Translations under genes and position numbers: made by a program | From: Cristatella mucedo | Taxonomy: Eukaryota > Bryozoa > Phylactolaemata > Cristatellidae | Assembly (NCBI GenBank): GCA_009760855.2 | Contig: WPIO01000028.1 | Coordinates: 3,055,501 to 3,119,500, forward strand | DNA length: 64,000 nucleotides | Reading direction: 5' to 3' | Notes under the pieces: model-generated | The model's input: only the letters and a program-made list of their open reading frames with translations | The model's database searches: none | Told to the model about the DNA's origin: nothing | Shown: one piece after another, positions 13,600-47,140 of the stretch | Layout of the letters: every line of letters starts with the position of its first letter | Numbering within the stretch: position 1 is the stretch's first letter

Positions 13600-14384
13600 T
13601 TATCCTAGCATAGTTGGTAAAGGCTAAATCAGGGGTAGGAAAACTTTCCAGAATACAAGGTTATTTCAGAAAGTCCAAAAGGCACACTAGGCCAGAAGAA
13701 ACCACGGTGGAATGGGCGTGGCCAGACGAGTAAACAGATGGTCGCAACAGACGCACAGACGTTCATGGCAATTATAATGGTAGACATTTATCATTCCTCC
13801 CGGTCGAGCGCTTCCGTATCATAAAGCGCCTGATATTAGTTCTAAAAATAAACACGAGCCAGAGCTTGAGCTGCAACCAGCAGTAAAAGGGGAACGAATT
13901 CGTGACAATTCAATTAGGCCGGATCCAACAATAAATAACTAGGGGCGTTAGGCTGAACTGGAGTACTAGCGAGGGCATCTAGTATCTAGCTAATAATAAT
14001 AGCTAGCAATAACTAATAGTAATAGTAATAGTAATAGCTAATAATAATTATAATCATAATATCTAGGGCATCTAGTATCTAGTATCGTGCCGAAAGGCTG
14101 GAGTATTCCGACCTCTGAGCTACTTCTATACAATCACTGCATTACTGAATATTAGGTTCGAGTGCAAATGAAATGAAGACACGGGCGCCGTTTCCGGCGT
14201 AAATTCATAAGTTGCCTTGCTGCAAAACGCACCCCTGAAAGATATTAGCTACCTGAAGTTTGAAAAAACCCGGTGTTAAATGTCATTCTGTCGCAAATTC
14301 GAGCTGGACTACCACTACGAAGATCGAGTCAGTTTCAGAACAAAGGTCTATTTTCTGGAAAAGATTATAATAATTACAATAAAA
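13600..14384. other. Spacer, no gene seen
   Basis: Holds an irregular (TAA/TAG)n simple-sequence patch near 13990-14060 in which the string ATCTAGGGCATCTAGTATCT is duplicated. Nothing else is recognised. Confidence 0.45.
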
Positions 14385-15182
14385 CGTTTCATAAAGCACC
14401 CTCGGAGAACGCATTCTCTTTCTAGGCGATATGCAATTACTGGAAAGGAAGCGTGATCGAATGGTTAGTGGTAGCATGCTCAATAAACAACAAGAATAAT
14501 ACGGTTAGGGGTGACATGCACAGGGTCAGCATGCAAATGTGGCTAGTGGGAGCATGCAACAATGTCAGCATGCATAACCACATCAAAATCGAATCACAGG
14601 GACTAGAATCCAAAAGCCGGTGGTACGATGCTTAGCCTGGTAGGGGAGTAGATCTTATAGGCAGGCTGGAGCCAAAGAATGAAGAGAGCAAAAAGTGAGT
14701 GACAAAACCTTGAAATCGATGCGTTGCTTGAGTGGGAGCCACCGCAAGTCGGCGTGAAGTGGTGTGACGTGCCAACTGCGACGCTCACTACAGGCAGGCC
14801 TAGCTGCGGAGTTTTGCACCAGCTGTAAGCACCTGAGTTTGCATGCCGTAAGGCCAGCAAACAGTAAGTTACAGAAGTCAAGACGGAATGTCACAAATGC
14901 ATGGACCAACTTGGACGTGGTAACCCTGACTAAACAAGCCCGATTTTTAGCAATGTCATGTAGCTGAAAGTAGGCAGACTTGACTTTAGAGCTGATGTGG
15001 TCGTCTAATGAAAGGTCACTTTGGAACATGACAACAAGATATCGTGCAGATTTAATAGATGTGCTTGCAGAGCCAATTGTGAGTGCTAGCCTTTCCAATT
15101 TCTGAATAACACTTGGTTTGGCCACTATTAGTAAGTTGGTTGTATCATCATTCAATTTAAGAAGATTTGCTGTTCGAGCCAT
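14385..15182 (-). mobile_element. LINE family A, 5'-truncated
   Basis: Minus-strand frame 14655-15200 encodes the post-YADD part (NLLKLNDDTTNLLIVAKPS, SDLSLDDHISSKVKSAYFQL, LVQNSAARPACSERRSWHV). The 3' UTR and tail are diverged. Truncation at about 15182 abuts the hAT-like transposase remnant, so this LINE probably inserted into that element. Confidence 0.88.
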
Positions 15183-15184
15183 GA

Positions 15185-17290
15185 GCACAGCCTGGTTCAA
15201 GGAGCAACTTGCTAATGGGCATGAAGTTAGCAGTATTTGGCTGGTCTACTCTCCCTCAAAACAGTCGGCATATCACTTCTGTTGTTTGTTCTTCCCTGTG
15301 TCCACCCAAGTTCCCGATCGCCACTTGAATTGGCATATGGGTCTAGCCAGTGGAGAAAACGCGAAAAACTAATCACCCGTGAAAACAGCATTTCTCACCG
15401 TCAGGCTTTCACCACATGAAAAGAAACAGAGAGGATACTTCTCAAAGGACGTGGAATAGATACTGCTGCTGAGGCACAAATCTTATCGAAAAAACAACAA
15501 TGGCATGAAGTCCTTAAGAGAGTTCCTAGCTGCATCAAGTTCTTATTTTCTCAAAACCCGGCATTTCGTGGTCACCAAGAGAGTTTTGGCCTGGCTGGTG
15601 AGAAAAATATTGGAAACTTCTTGGGACTTCTTGATCTTATAGCTCAGTACGGTCTTCTTTTGTAATAACACCTTCAACCATGCCAGAAAGAATACAAAGT
15701 CAGTCTCTTATCTGTCTCCTCAAACCCAAAATGAGTTTCTTAGTATACTTGCATCCACAGTCAGAGATATTCTACTCTGTGACATGTGGCGCATCAGGTA
15801 CGATGGAATTCCGTTTGACTCAACTAGTGATTTGGCACACCGCGAGCAGATATCTGAGGTCATTAGATATGTCGATGTTGATTTTTCCAACAAAACAGTC
15901 ATCATCAAAGAGTCTTTCCTGAGCTTTCTTAAAATCTACGCCAAAGATGCATGCAATAATTGAGGGTTTCATCTTGGAAAAACTCGAATCTGAATTTTTT
16001 TTGCAAGATTGCAGGTCGCAATGCTACGCTAGCGAAGCAGTTTATTCAGGGTTGCTGTCGGGTGTGCAAGAGAAAATACTGTCCAGAATGAGAAAGCAAT
16101 GTTTGTAAACTGTGATAGCCACAGCTTGAACCTAGCAGGAGTTCATGCTGCAAGTCAAAATTCAGTTGCCAATAATTTTTTAGAATAATCGAGAGCACCT
16201 ACTTATTCTTTTCAAGAGCAACTCTGATGTGAGAAGGTCTGAAGAAAGTCTTAGCCATCACTGTCAAACGTGACTCTGCGACAAGGTTTAGTGTAAGAAC
16301 GGAGGCTGTGAAAACTATCAATGATGGACTGAATAACATGGTAAGTCTTTTTGAGCAACTGACTGAGGACGCAAGTGGAATACTTGAAACAAGAAGTGAA
16401 GAAAATTGTTGGCAGGCAGTCACAAAAATTGTATTTTGAACTTTAACGTGTTTGCTCTGTTGTAATTTTGGTGCAGCTTCTTACGGATTATTGACCGCGT
16501 TCAGAAAAGACTGGAGGATCCAACTATGAACTTTAAAAGACGCCTCTTGTGACCTCCACTCTCTTGAGATTGAGTTGTATCGACTTCGAGAAGACCAGCG
16601 CCAAGAATCACTGCTATACGCCAAATGGATGCGTGAAGTGTGGGGAGTTGCAGTTTAACGAAGAATCAGCCGAAGGACACAGATGCCTGGGATAACTCTT
16701 TCAAGATGTTGGTCTCACGGAAAAGGAAGAGATTTCAAGAATAATGAAGAACGGCATAGAGTATCTCCGACAAGAAACTCCAGCTAGTTTTTCTCTGCTC
16801 ACAGATCTTGACGTCAAATTTGGTTTCTTTCTGAAAGTTAAGCAGCTTTGATGACACTTGAACGGACCAAACTCCGCCAGCAATGTCTATACCTTGGAGG
16901 CTTGCTTCTATTGTTCTGCCGTTGATGGAATAGAGCTGTACAAATTTTATTATGTGACTGTAAAACTGTTATTGCCGCACGTCATGACTCGGCACCCAAC
17001 ACCCCTCTGGAACTCGTGTCTTTCATTGTCAGTTATGGAGACGATGCGTTTCCTAATTTGAGAGTTGCGTTGCAAGTTCTTCTCACCATAGCTGTACCAG
17101 TTTCCAGCTGTGAACATTTCATTATCAAGCTGAAGATAATATGTCTTATCTGAGAGCATCTCTGGGTCAAGGTCGACTTTGCTTTGGTATAGAGCATCGG
17201 TCAAGCACAGAGAAAGAAGCACTAGAAACTATTGACTTTCAAACTGTAATAGACCAGTTTACCACGTTCACGGCCAGAAGAATTCACAAA
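15185..17290 (+). pseudogene. Dead hAT-superfamily transposase (TTF zinc finger / ZMYM1-like)
   Basis: Translating piecewise across frames gives the usual domain order of this domesticated-looking hAT family. A TTF-type zinc-finger region comes first (SIWLVYSPSKQSAYHFCCLF, then WRKREKLITRENSISHRQAF at 15345-15415). The FRGHQESFGLAGEKNIGNFL block lies near 15567-15623, and the RNase-H-like start QTQNEFLSILASTVRDILL near 15720-15780. A VNCDSHSLNLAGVHAASQ block lies near 16108-16160. The C-terminal dimerisation segment (LELVSFIVSYGDDAFPNLRV) is near 17005-17065, with VPVSSCEHFIIKLK just after. Several frameshifts and stops, including one after HRQAFTT and one after KIVF, kill the gene. No terminal inverted repeats were found by eye. 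Exact edges are uncertain. Confidence 0.85.
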
Positions 17291-17975
17291 GTTTAAAGTT
17301 GCGATAGCTACCTTGTACCTTCACTAGTTAATAGAACTTTCTCGACTCTATATGCCCACTATCGTGTGTTTGTTGCGTTTCTTCTGCGGTGTAGCTATTG
17401 TGCTGCAATTTTTGACAATGGGAGATGTTCAATTGTAGTTTTGTCGTAAGGCACCTTTAATCTTAAGGCATGGAAGCTATTCTTCGCTTCTGTCGGCAGC
17501 TATAGTGGGCCCACACGCGTACAATGATGCAGTACCTACAAGTCGTTGGCCGTGATTCAAAGGCTCACAGCTTCGCCGATATCCGTCGCGCGAGTCGGGT
17601 GGGGCTAGCACCGCTAGTTTTCACTGGATCTGAGCTTCGCTGCACCGCATTTGTAACATTGCTTTCATGATAAGTTTATAAGAGCCTTCATTCGAGCTAT
17701 TGAACTTGTTCCTACGGGTCTTAAAAGACAGAACCCAATCCACCTGTGCAGGTATGTCACCGCCTTGAGGGGTCTGCACTCCGGCGACCATTATGGAACT
17801 TGTCCAATCATACATGGGAAACTTTATTAATCTGAAGGAAGCACTTTTCAAGCTATATACTCTCTAGCAGGTACACATGGTACTGTACGGTCCTCGGGAG
17901 ATGGGCTACGAACACTGCACAGCCTTGACAGTAACCTCGGGGGAGCCCATGAAAATAGTGGAGTCGCTGATAACG
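17291..17975. other. Region upstream of TAF6L
   Basis: Presumed promoter and 5' UTR of TAF6L. A short G+C-rich patch with CpGs (about 17570-17620) is present. An in-frame upstream ATG at 17877 could extend the TAF6L N-terminus by 33 residues, but the family start favours 17976. No TATA box is convincing. Confidence 0.35.
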
Positions 17976-39938
<21,963 letters not shown>

Positions 39939-40207
39939 TTTGGTCGTGCCTGCCTGCTTTTTTGTGGTATGCTATTGTATGAGCAGTAGGCCGTCTTGTT
40001 AATTTTGCAACTAGTGATGTTTCTTCTTGATTGGTCTCTTGTGCAGCTCGGTATTGTTGCAGCTTGTATTGACCACGTGGGAGTAGGTTAGATATTAAGA
40101 ATCTTTCGATGGGACATGGCCGTGAATAGCTGAACAACATAGTTTGGCAGTCATTTGGATGGTGTGGTCATTATTGTTTAAAGTTGAAGCAGTGATTATG
40201 ATGATAC

Positions 40208-40860
40208 ATGTGTGAACCAGCAGAGGCCCCTAGATTGTATTCACACCTCAACGTCTTCAATTTAATGTCAGAACAGCGGACTGTGAATATGGCTGCAAGG
40301 CTGGTCTTCAAGTCCCAGCGGTTTGAGCACGTGTCACCTTTTCTGAAAGAGCTAGGATGGTTGCCGGTTGAGCAAAGGATACAGAGCAAAGTTCTTACAC
40401 TGACCCACAAGGCCCGCCACGGCTTGGCTCCTTCGTACCTAGCTGAACTGCTGCATCAGTTTCAGCCAGTTCGCGCCCTCAGGTCCTGTGTGGACAATAA
40501 ATTAGCTGTCCCATTCCTCCGCTTAAAGACAGTTGGCGACACAAGCTTTAGCTCTGCAGGTCCTAGACTGTGGAACTCGCTTCCACAATTCTTATGCAAC
40601 GACATCTACTCTCCAACTGCCGACTATGGCACATCTTTTTCAGCGGTCCTGAACTGCTACTTCCACGCTACTCACTACCTCAACTGTTCTCCTAACCCTG
40701 CTATGCTTCCCACTTTCCCTTTGTTGAGTGAGATGAAGTCTGTTGGCTACCGAAAGCCGCTTAGGCTGTGAGTGCGCTATACAAAACTCTCCTGCGTAAC
40801 ACCCACATGGTCTTTATGACTTTGTGGAGTTACTGACGGAGATACAAGATGTATTGGCTG
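40208..40860 (+). mobile_element. LINE family B, 3' part
   Basis: Frame 40208-40771: MAARLVFKSQRFEHVSPFLK, ELGWLPVEQRIQSKVLTLTH, PSYLAELLHQFQPVRALRS, GDTSFSSAGPRLWNSLPQFL. Then a 3' end with TTCAGCGGTCCTGAACTGCT, GTCTGTTGGCTACCGAAAGC and GCGCTATACAAAACTCTCCT. The last about 200 bp recur at 63290-63510. Confidence 0.9.
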
Positions 40861-41084
40861 AATTGTCTTCCAGGACAAGAGAGTAAACAGCAGAATCGCC
40901 GCCATCTAACATTCATTACCTTATGTGGCTGTGGCAAGTTAAGTTAAGCCAAGTATTCAGAAGTTCAACTGATTTCCATCCTGCGTGGCCAGTTCTAAGC
41001 AAGCAACCGTGTAAGTTTTTTAAAGTCGCCTTGCTATCAGGCTTGTGACTGGTATGGGGTTACATTGGGATACCAGATGAAGGT

Positions 41085-41235
41085 AAAGATTAGCTGATTC
41101 AACAGCATCATTTTTTAGCCTCGACGTAGCATTAGTGCCTTTCACTTTGCTTACAGCAGGCAATTCTTTATTGCCTGCTGTAGGACTCGAACGTGCAAAG
41201 TGTCCTGAAGTTCTAGCCACCTGAAACAGGCAAAT
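41085..41235 (-). mobile_element. Degenerate SINE family A
   Basis: Plus-strand TTAGCTGATTCAACAGCATC (3' end) and CTGCTGTAGGACTCGAACGT (B-box side) mark an old antisense SINE-A. A perfect hairpin lies at 41153-41183. Confidence 0.65.
41153..41183. repeat. Perfect inverted repeat, 13-bp arms, 5-nt loop
   Basis: TACAGCAGGCAAT, loop TCTTT, then the exact reverse complement. It overlaps the GGCGAT...ATTGCC region of the SINE-A body, which is partly self-complementary in other copies. Confidence 0.9.
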
Positions 41236-41287
41236 TATGCCAAAAAGGTAGCAATCATCTCTTGACAATCCGAAAGTAGTTAACTGA

Positions 41288-42505
41288 ACGATAATAATAA
41301 TAACACATTTGATATAGCACCCTCAGAGAACTCAGTCTCTTTCCTGACACTTTGCATTTGCTGCAAAGGAAGCACGATCGAATGGTTAGTGGTAGCATGC
41401 TCAATAAACAACAACCTTGTGGTTAAGGATGACATGCACAGGGTCAGCATGCAAGTATGGTTAGTGGCGAAATGCACAGCGTCAGCACGCATAAGCACAC
41501 TAGAGTAGAATATCGTGGACCCACTAAATGCTTCGATAAATATATGCGTTTAGCTTCTTTTTAAATGTGGTCAAATCAGGGGATGTCGTGACACAAGTCC
41601 GAAGTGAGTTCCAGGCTTTGGAAGCATAAGAACTAAAGGCAGGGTCTCCAAAGGATTTGAGGTTCGTACACGGTTAGGCAAATGATTAGGTTCTGAAAAG
41701 CGAGTGCTACGATTATTTGCCTGATGGGGGAGTAGATCCGGTAGGTAAGCTAGAGCCGATGAATGGAAGGGCCTATAAGTGAGCGACAAAACCTAAAAGT
41801 CGATGTGTTGCTTGACTTGTAGTCAGTGCAGGTCGTCGAGAAGTGGTGTGATGTGGCAACTGCAAAGCTCATGACAGACAAGCCTAGCTGCAGACTTTTG
41901 CACCAGCTGTAAGCGCCTGATTGCAGAGGCCGGTAGACCAGCAAGCAATGATTTAAAGAAGTCAAGACGGAATGTAGATGTGATATGTCTGTCTAAACAA
42001 GCCCGAATTTTAGCAATGTTATGCAGCTGAAAGTAGGCAGACTTGATTGTAGAGTTGATGTGGTCGTCTAATGAAAGGTCACTTTGGATTATGAACCTAG
42101 ATTTTTTTAGTGCAGATTCAACGGGAGGTATGCTGGCAGAGCCTATTTTGAGCGTTAGACTTTCCAATTTCCGAATCACACTTGGTTTGCCCATAACTAG
42201 GAAGTTGGTTTTATCATCAGTCAATTTAAGAAAGTCGCTGCTATCGATGAGCGAAGGAATACATGCAGCGAGGGAATCGAGAGAATGCGGCATGCTAGGG
42301 GCTGAAATGGATCGAAGCAATGGTACAACTGAGTGTCATCTGCACAGAACTGAAAGCCTAGATCGTGCCTGGCAATCACGCCAGCAAGAGGGGGAGTGTA
42401 AACCTTGAAAAGAACAGGAACAAGCACAAATCCCTGAGGTATCCCATATTTCAGAAGCACCTCCCATGATCTTTGTCCATTCACATCAATACTCTTGAGA
42501 TATGA
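41288..42505 (-). mobile_element. LINE family A dead copy (inverted twin of 38.5 kb copy)
   Basis: Minus-strand frames 42221-42484 (GIPQGFVLVPVLF, CADDTQLYHCFD), 41823-42320 (LKLTDDKTNFLVMGKPS, VQKSAARLVCHELC), 41750-41965 and 41571-41789. The latter two differ from their counterparts at 38.5-39.0 kb by only one residue each, including the same reading-frame breaks. The 3' tail at 41288-41360 carries the same GTGTCAGGAAAGAGA variant. Confidence 0.93.
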
Positions 42506-42932
42506 CGTGAATTGGTGCAGTGTCAGTGATACCCAGGCGAGATAAGAGGTGCTCGAGAAGGACTTAACCTTGGTTGATCGAGATACATGCTTGAAGCTTG
42601 CTGATGTGCATTCTTGTGTCTTTTATAGAGCTTCCTTTCCAGTGTAGGTTTGTGTCTTCTAAAGTCTATAACTCCGCTAATAAACGTATCAAGAGTGAAA
42701 TTTGAAATGTGACCAACTCTGCTTGTTTTAAATGAGTCAAGAAAAATTTTGGTTATATAGATAGTGCTATATACAACATCAAACCTACTAGAGCTTTATT
42801 TTCAGTTATCATGGACATGTAGAGCGAAACGTGCGCCACCTTAGGTAGAACTCCGCCTGCCGTGAACATCAATTTTAGCAATTGCTGAAGACAATCTTTT
42901 GTGATGTTAAAACAAATTTTTAAAGGACAAAA

Positions 42933-43034
42933 ATGTCATTAAAAGTCGCTGGTTTGGCCTTTTTATTGCTTGGTATACAACTTCCTGTAGGCGAAGAGCA
43001 CGAGCCGAAACGACATGTCGCTTGTTGGTTGTGA
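42933..43034 (+). CDS. Small ORF with signal-peptide-like N-terminus (hypothetical)
   Basis: 33 codons from ATG to TGA. MSLKVAGLAFLLLGIQL is a short basic start and hydrophobic core like a secretory signal, followed by a charged segment ending HVACWL. It may be a small ORF, a first exon of a secreted protein, or chance. I found no following exon and do not assign a function. Confidence 0.2.
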   Translation: MSLKVAGLAFLLLGIQLPVGEEHEPKRHVACWL

Positions 43035-44666
43035 CTGCCTGCTGCTCCAAGCGGCCTTTGCCGACTTGTATTGGCGAGATGACTTTCGTGCTGAATGCAA
43101 GGCCGAACGCAGCTTAGTTCTACTGCTTTCAGGTTTCAAACTTGCTCAGGCTTGTAGGCTCAAAAAAATCTGTTCTACTAAGCACTTTGCATGGTTTTAG
43201 TTGTCGTAAGATTCGGCTTTTAAAGGAGCTCACTTGATAGTTACAACGCCGTAGGCACGTCTCTTACTGACAGTTCGTGGAAATGTTTGACCGGCATGCA
43301 TTCAGTACATTATTAATCAAATTGAGATGCACAGTTGCTCGCCATGCGAATCCGAGTCCAGTGAGGTGAGGTGAGGTAAGCTGAGAGAGCTTCAATATTT
43401 GTAGGACAGAGCTGCCGACCGACCGACCGACCGGATATCTTTTCGTGTGCGGGGCCGCCGGGGGGGGGGGCGGAGCGGGCTTCCGTCTGTCCGCCCGAAG
43501 CCACTTCTTCCGGTGCCCCGTCGCCACCGTGAAGAAGATACTCTGCGGTGCACTTTACACTATACCAGACTTGTATGCGTAGCCTCAGCGCGATCTGCCG
43601 TGCCGCCGCGCGGTGTCGCTGCACGGTCTCGCCTCACCTCAAGTTCGAGCACAGCAACAAAGGCGGTCAACCTTCGGCGCTCAGGCGCTAGCGGCTAGCT
43701 GCTCAGCAGTAGCTCAAAATAAATTAGCATAAATAGATTAGCAAACGCCAGAGACTCGCGGGTGCATTTCTTAGACCGGTGGCTCGCCATTGGACACATT
43801 CCTGGCTCGGCGGTCGTGGCGAACGAAAGTATGCTCTCGCGGGACGTGACGAAGCGCACGCGGGGCTGATCATTGGTCTCAATCTACAAATGCTCTTACA
43901 CTGCCAATACATTCCAATCCGTTGCTCATGCACTGGTCAGTGAAATCCTCGTCGCAGCAGGTAAGTTTCCTGTCGTGCGCCACCTCAGTTTTTCTTGCCA
44001 GTCAGCTTTAATTTTCTTCCCAGTGTACAGTCAGCTTAACTAGAATCTCGCCTTATTCAGGGGGCTGGCCACAGAACGATACCCGGGTGCAGACTCGTCA
44101 GCAGGACCTCGCTGGGGGGATCGTGCTAGAAAGGTCTGCCACTCTCCTTTCAGCATCGAGTGCGGGCTACATTAAGAAAATCTTATCATCTCGTTCCGGA
44201 TGACACTTATTTGCTAGCACGCCATCGCATCCCGCCACCATTCACCGCCACGGAACAAGTAGGACGGTCCGGATCTTGTCACACGCCACTTCATCCGGTT
44301 CGGCTGTCAGCTTCTTTAAGGCCTTCAGCACGTGATCGTGTCTCCACGTGGACTCTTTGCAGCCCGATATAATGTGCTCCGACGATCCGATCTCACACCC
44401 ATCAGCTATTTTTATGAAGTCGCCCTACTGCCAATTCGCACGGCGTTGGCAAATGGTCCTTTGAGGCTCAAAGCAAGTAGGACGGACAAGGAGGCTTGAT
44501 GCGTCTCAGCACATTGTCTCCACGTGGTCTCCCTAAGTAGAGCCGACTCCCAAGTTATCCGGCGACACTTGCTGCTGTTGCAGTTGTTGTCCTGCCTGCG
44601 GAAGCCGCTATTCTTCGTCAACTTCCATCATCTCTTGTAGTGCGACTGCACGTTTTCTATCCCGCT

Positions 44667-44716
44667 TACACACACACACACACACACACTCACACACACA
44701 CACTCTCTCTCTCTCG
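44667..44716. repeat. (CA)n(CT)n microsatellite
   Basis: CA repeats with one CT interruption, then CTCTCTCT. Confidence 0.93.
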
Positions 44717-45099
44717 TCACTAGCTGTCAAAAAAGATTTAAAGAAAAATAGTTTTTAAAGATGTCGGTTGCGAGAATTTAACGACAGGCTAACTGAAAAA
44801 AAATTAGCTGTCCATTTAGCGTCTGCTGCGGCTGTCGATAAGTTAACGGAACGGCAAGATGAGGTTGCACTGATTCGCAGGTAACTGGCGACGAACGATA
44901 GCCGCTGCTCCTTATTCTGCAACGAAATACGGAGCTGGTTTGCAAAAAGGCAAATAAATAGTCGGGTCTCGATGCCTCCAAGCATTCCAGCTTCGAAGTG
45001 CCTTGCTGGCTCCGGGAGCGTGTTCTCGGGGTGGGGTGCGTGTTGTCACGTGGCTGCAATGCGGCAGCTTCCAGATCGGTCAATGATAGAGACATGAGA

Positions 45100-45115
45100 G
45101 AGACATGAGAGAGAC

Positions 45116-45175
<60 letters not shown>
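45100..45175. repeat. (GA)n microsatellite with GAGACAT lead-in
   Basis: Three GAGAGACAT-like units precede about 55 bp of pure GA. Confidence 0.95.
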
Positions 45176-45570
45176 TGAGAGACAGGAAAGAGAGAGAAGG
45201 AGTAAGACAGAGGCAGAGAGAGAGACTGCTGGCTTCCAGCCTCCTCAACGCACTTTCAGTCACATACTCTCTCTGTAACGCCGAAGGCTCGGCGGGGTAA
45301 GCTTGACCTGCCGCTTACCTAGCGGCGTAGCCTATCGCCTAATGCCGTTCGGTGCGCGCCTACGCGCAATAAGCTGGCCGCCACGAAACGAGCGTTTCTG
45401 GCGCTGACCTGCTTACCGTTACTAAAGGGGGTCGTGAGTCCGCGGCATGAATCGGAAGCGAGGCACACAAATTGGGGATTTTACTGAACTTTATTCGCAA
45501 GCGCACAAAGTCGCTGCGCGTCTAGTTCAGCTTTATCTCCACACTCCTCGCACGTTCTCAACTGCACCAA

Positions 45571-46075
45571 CACTCTTGCGGAGGGAATACTCCTCCACAC
45601 TAAGCGCGACCCGGACCCTAAACCCTAACCGGTGAACTAGGAATCCGTTCCCACCTGTGACGAGGGAATACCCCAAACACGCCAACTTAAAACACTCTTG
45701 CGGAGGGAATACTCCTCCGCACTGAAGCGCATACCGGAGTCTAAACCCTGACCGGTGAACTAGAACTCGGTTTCCACCAGTGCGACCGGAATACTCCACA
45801 CACGCCAACTCAAGCACTCCTGCGGAGGAAATACTTCTTCACACTGGGGCTGCTTACGTGTATACTGGGAAACGACCCAAATAGACGGAGCCCGAACCAG
45901 AGTCTAAACCCTGACCGGGAACTAGAACTCGGTTTCCACCAGTGCGGCAGGAATACTCCACACACGCCAACTCAAGCACTCCTGTGGAGGAAATACTTCT
46001 CCACACTGAAGCGCGAACCGGAGCCCAAACCCTACCCGGAGAACTAGGGCTCCACAGACGCCAACTACGCCTAGC
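45571..46075. repeat. 122-bp tandem repeat array, four units
   Basis: Units begin with CACTCTTGCGGAGGGAATAC or a close variant at 45571, 45693, 45815 and 45977. The first two spacings are exactly 122 bp; the third unit is 162 bp because it contains a 40-bp insert (GGGCTGCTTACGTGTATACT and following). Each unit holds a TAAACCCT.ACCGG core and ends with CACGCCAACT. The minus-strand open frames over it are probably incidental. Confidence 0.93.
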
Positions 46076-46917
46076 TCGCACCGGCAAATCCCTATGCCGA
46101 GACCACGCGCTAGCGCGAACACACAAAACACGAAAGAACACAAAATGCCAGCCCGGGCGCGATACGACCGTTTTCGGTGGAGTTCCACCGAATCCTCTTA
46201 CAGCTGTCTCGTCCTGTTCCGTCCATCGTCGGCGGACAGCCCGCCCTCCTCCCTCACTTTCAGAGAAACGAGTGCCCGACGGCGTCGAGGCGCAGAGCCG
46301 GAGCAAAGACAAAAGACACGAGGCAAAAGACCCAGAGCGAGCGTCGCTCGACTGTTAAATACTTGGCTGAGACAATGGGGCAAGAGCTTGGTGGTATTGG
46401 GCCCGACACCATGGCCCATTACGGTGAGGAATTAATACCGGCACTAGGCCACTGGAATGTCCCCTCTGTTCGGCTTGAATGGCGAATGGGTTCCAGACGA
46501 TTCTTATTGGACAGAGTGATGGCGAAGGTTGACAGGCCAGCCAACATCAATCAGCCGCTCCCGCGGGTATCGGACCAATTCCAAAGGCCGACTCGCCACC
46601 GTTGGTCAGAGAGCTTCCTGGCTTGCTCCTAAGCGCTTCCTCTCTAACCGCACTGACGCTCCTCTCTGGCTCACTGCTCCAGGACAAAGGAGTTCTAGCC
46701 CGCCTCCGAACAGCTCTTGTTCGTGCTAAAATTCAGCCAAGGCCAGCAGGGCGCTACATCTCTGACTACACCGATGGGCCATTCTCATTTTGGTGCAGTA
46801 CAAGTGGTTGACGCTTCGTCAGCTGACAGCTTTTACTAATGTTGGTCGTATTAGCAGGGGCAACAAGAGATATACAAGAGATAGGCAGACGGACAGTGAG
46901 AGAGTGACAGATAGACA
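46076..46917. other. Spacer, no recognised gene
   Basis: G+C-rich. Overlapping frames (for example 46177-46632 plus) are open but match nothing I recognise. Confidence 0.4.

Positions 46918-47140
<223 letters not shown>

Larger units (their letters stand above)
42510..45116. other. Spacer with G+C-rich patches, no recognised gene
   Basis: Contains a possible small signal-peptide-like ORF (42933-43034), a G+C-rich stretch near 43430-43640 with a (CCGA)n patch and a G10 run, and a (CA)n/(CT)n microsatellite at 44667-44716. No conserved exon was recognised on either strand. Confidence 0.4.

Noticed and set aside
17877-17975. Upstream in-frame ATG for TAF6L
   Set aside because: Would add 33 unconserved residues; the MAEERRF start matches the family N-terminus.
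45600-45632. CCCTAAACCCTAACC-like telomere motif
   Set aside because: Only two imperfect copies within a 122-bp tandem unit; not a telomeric array.
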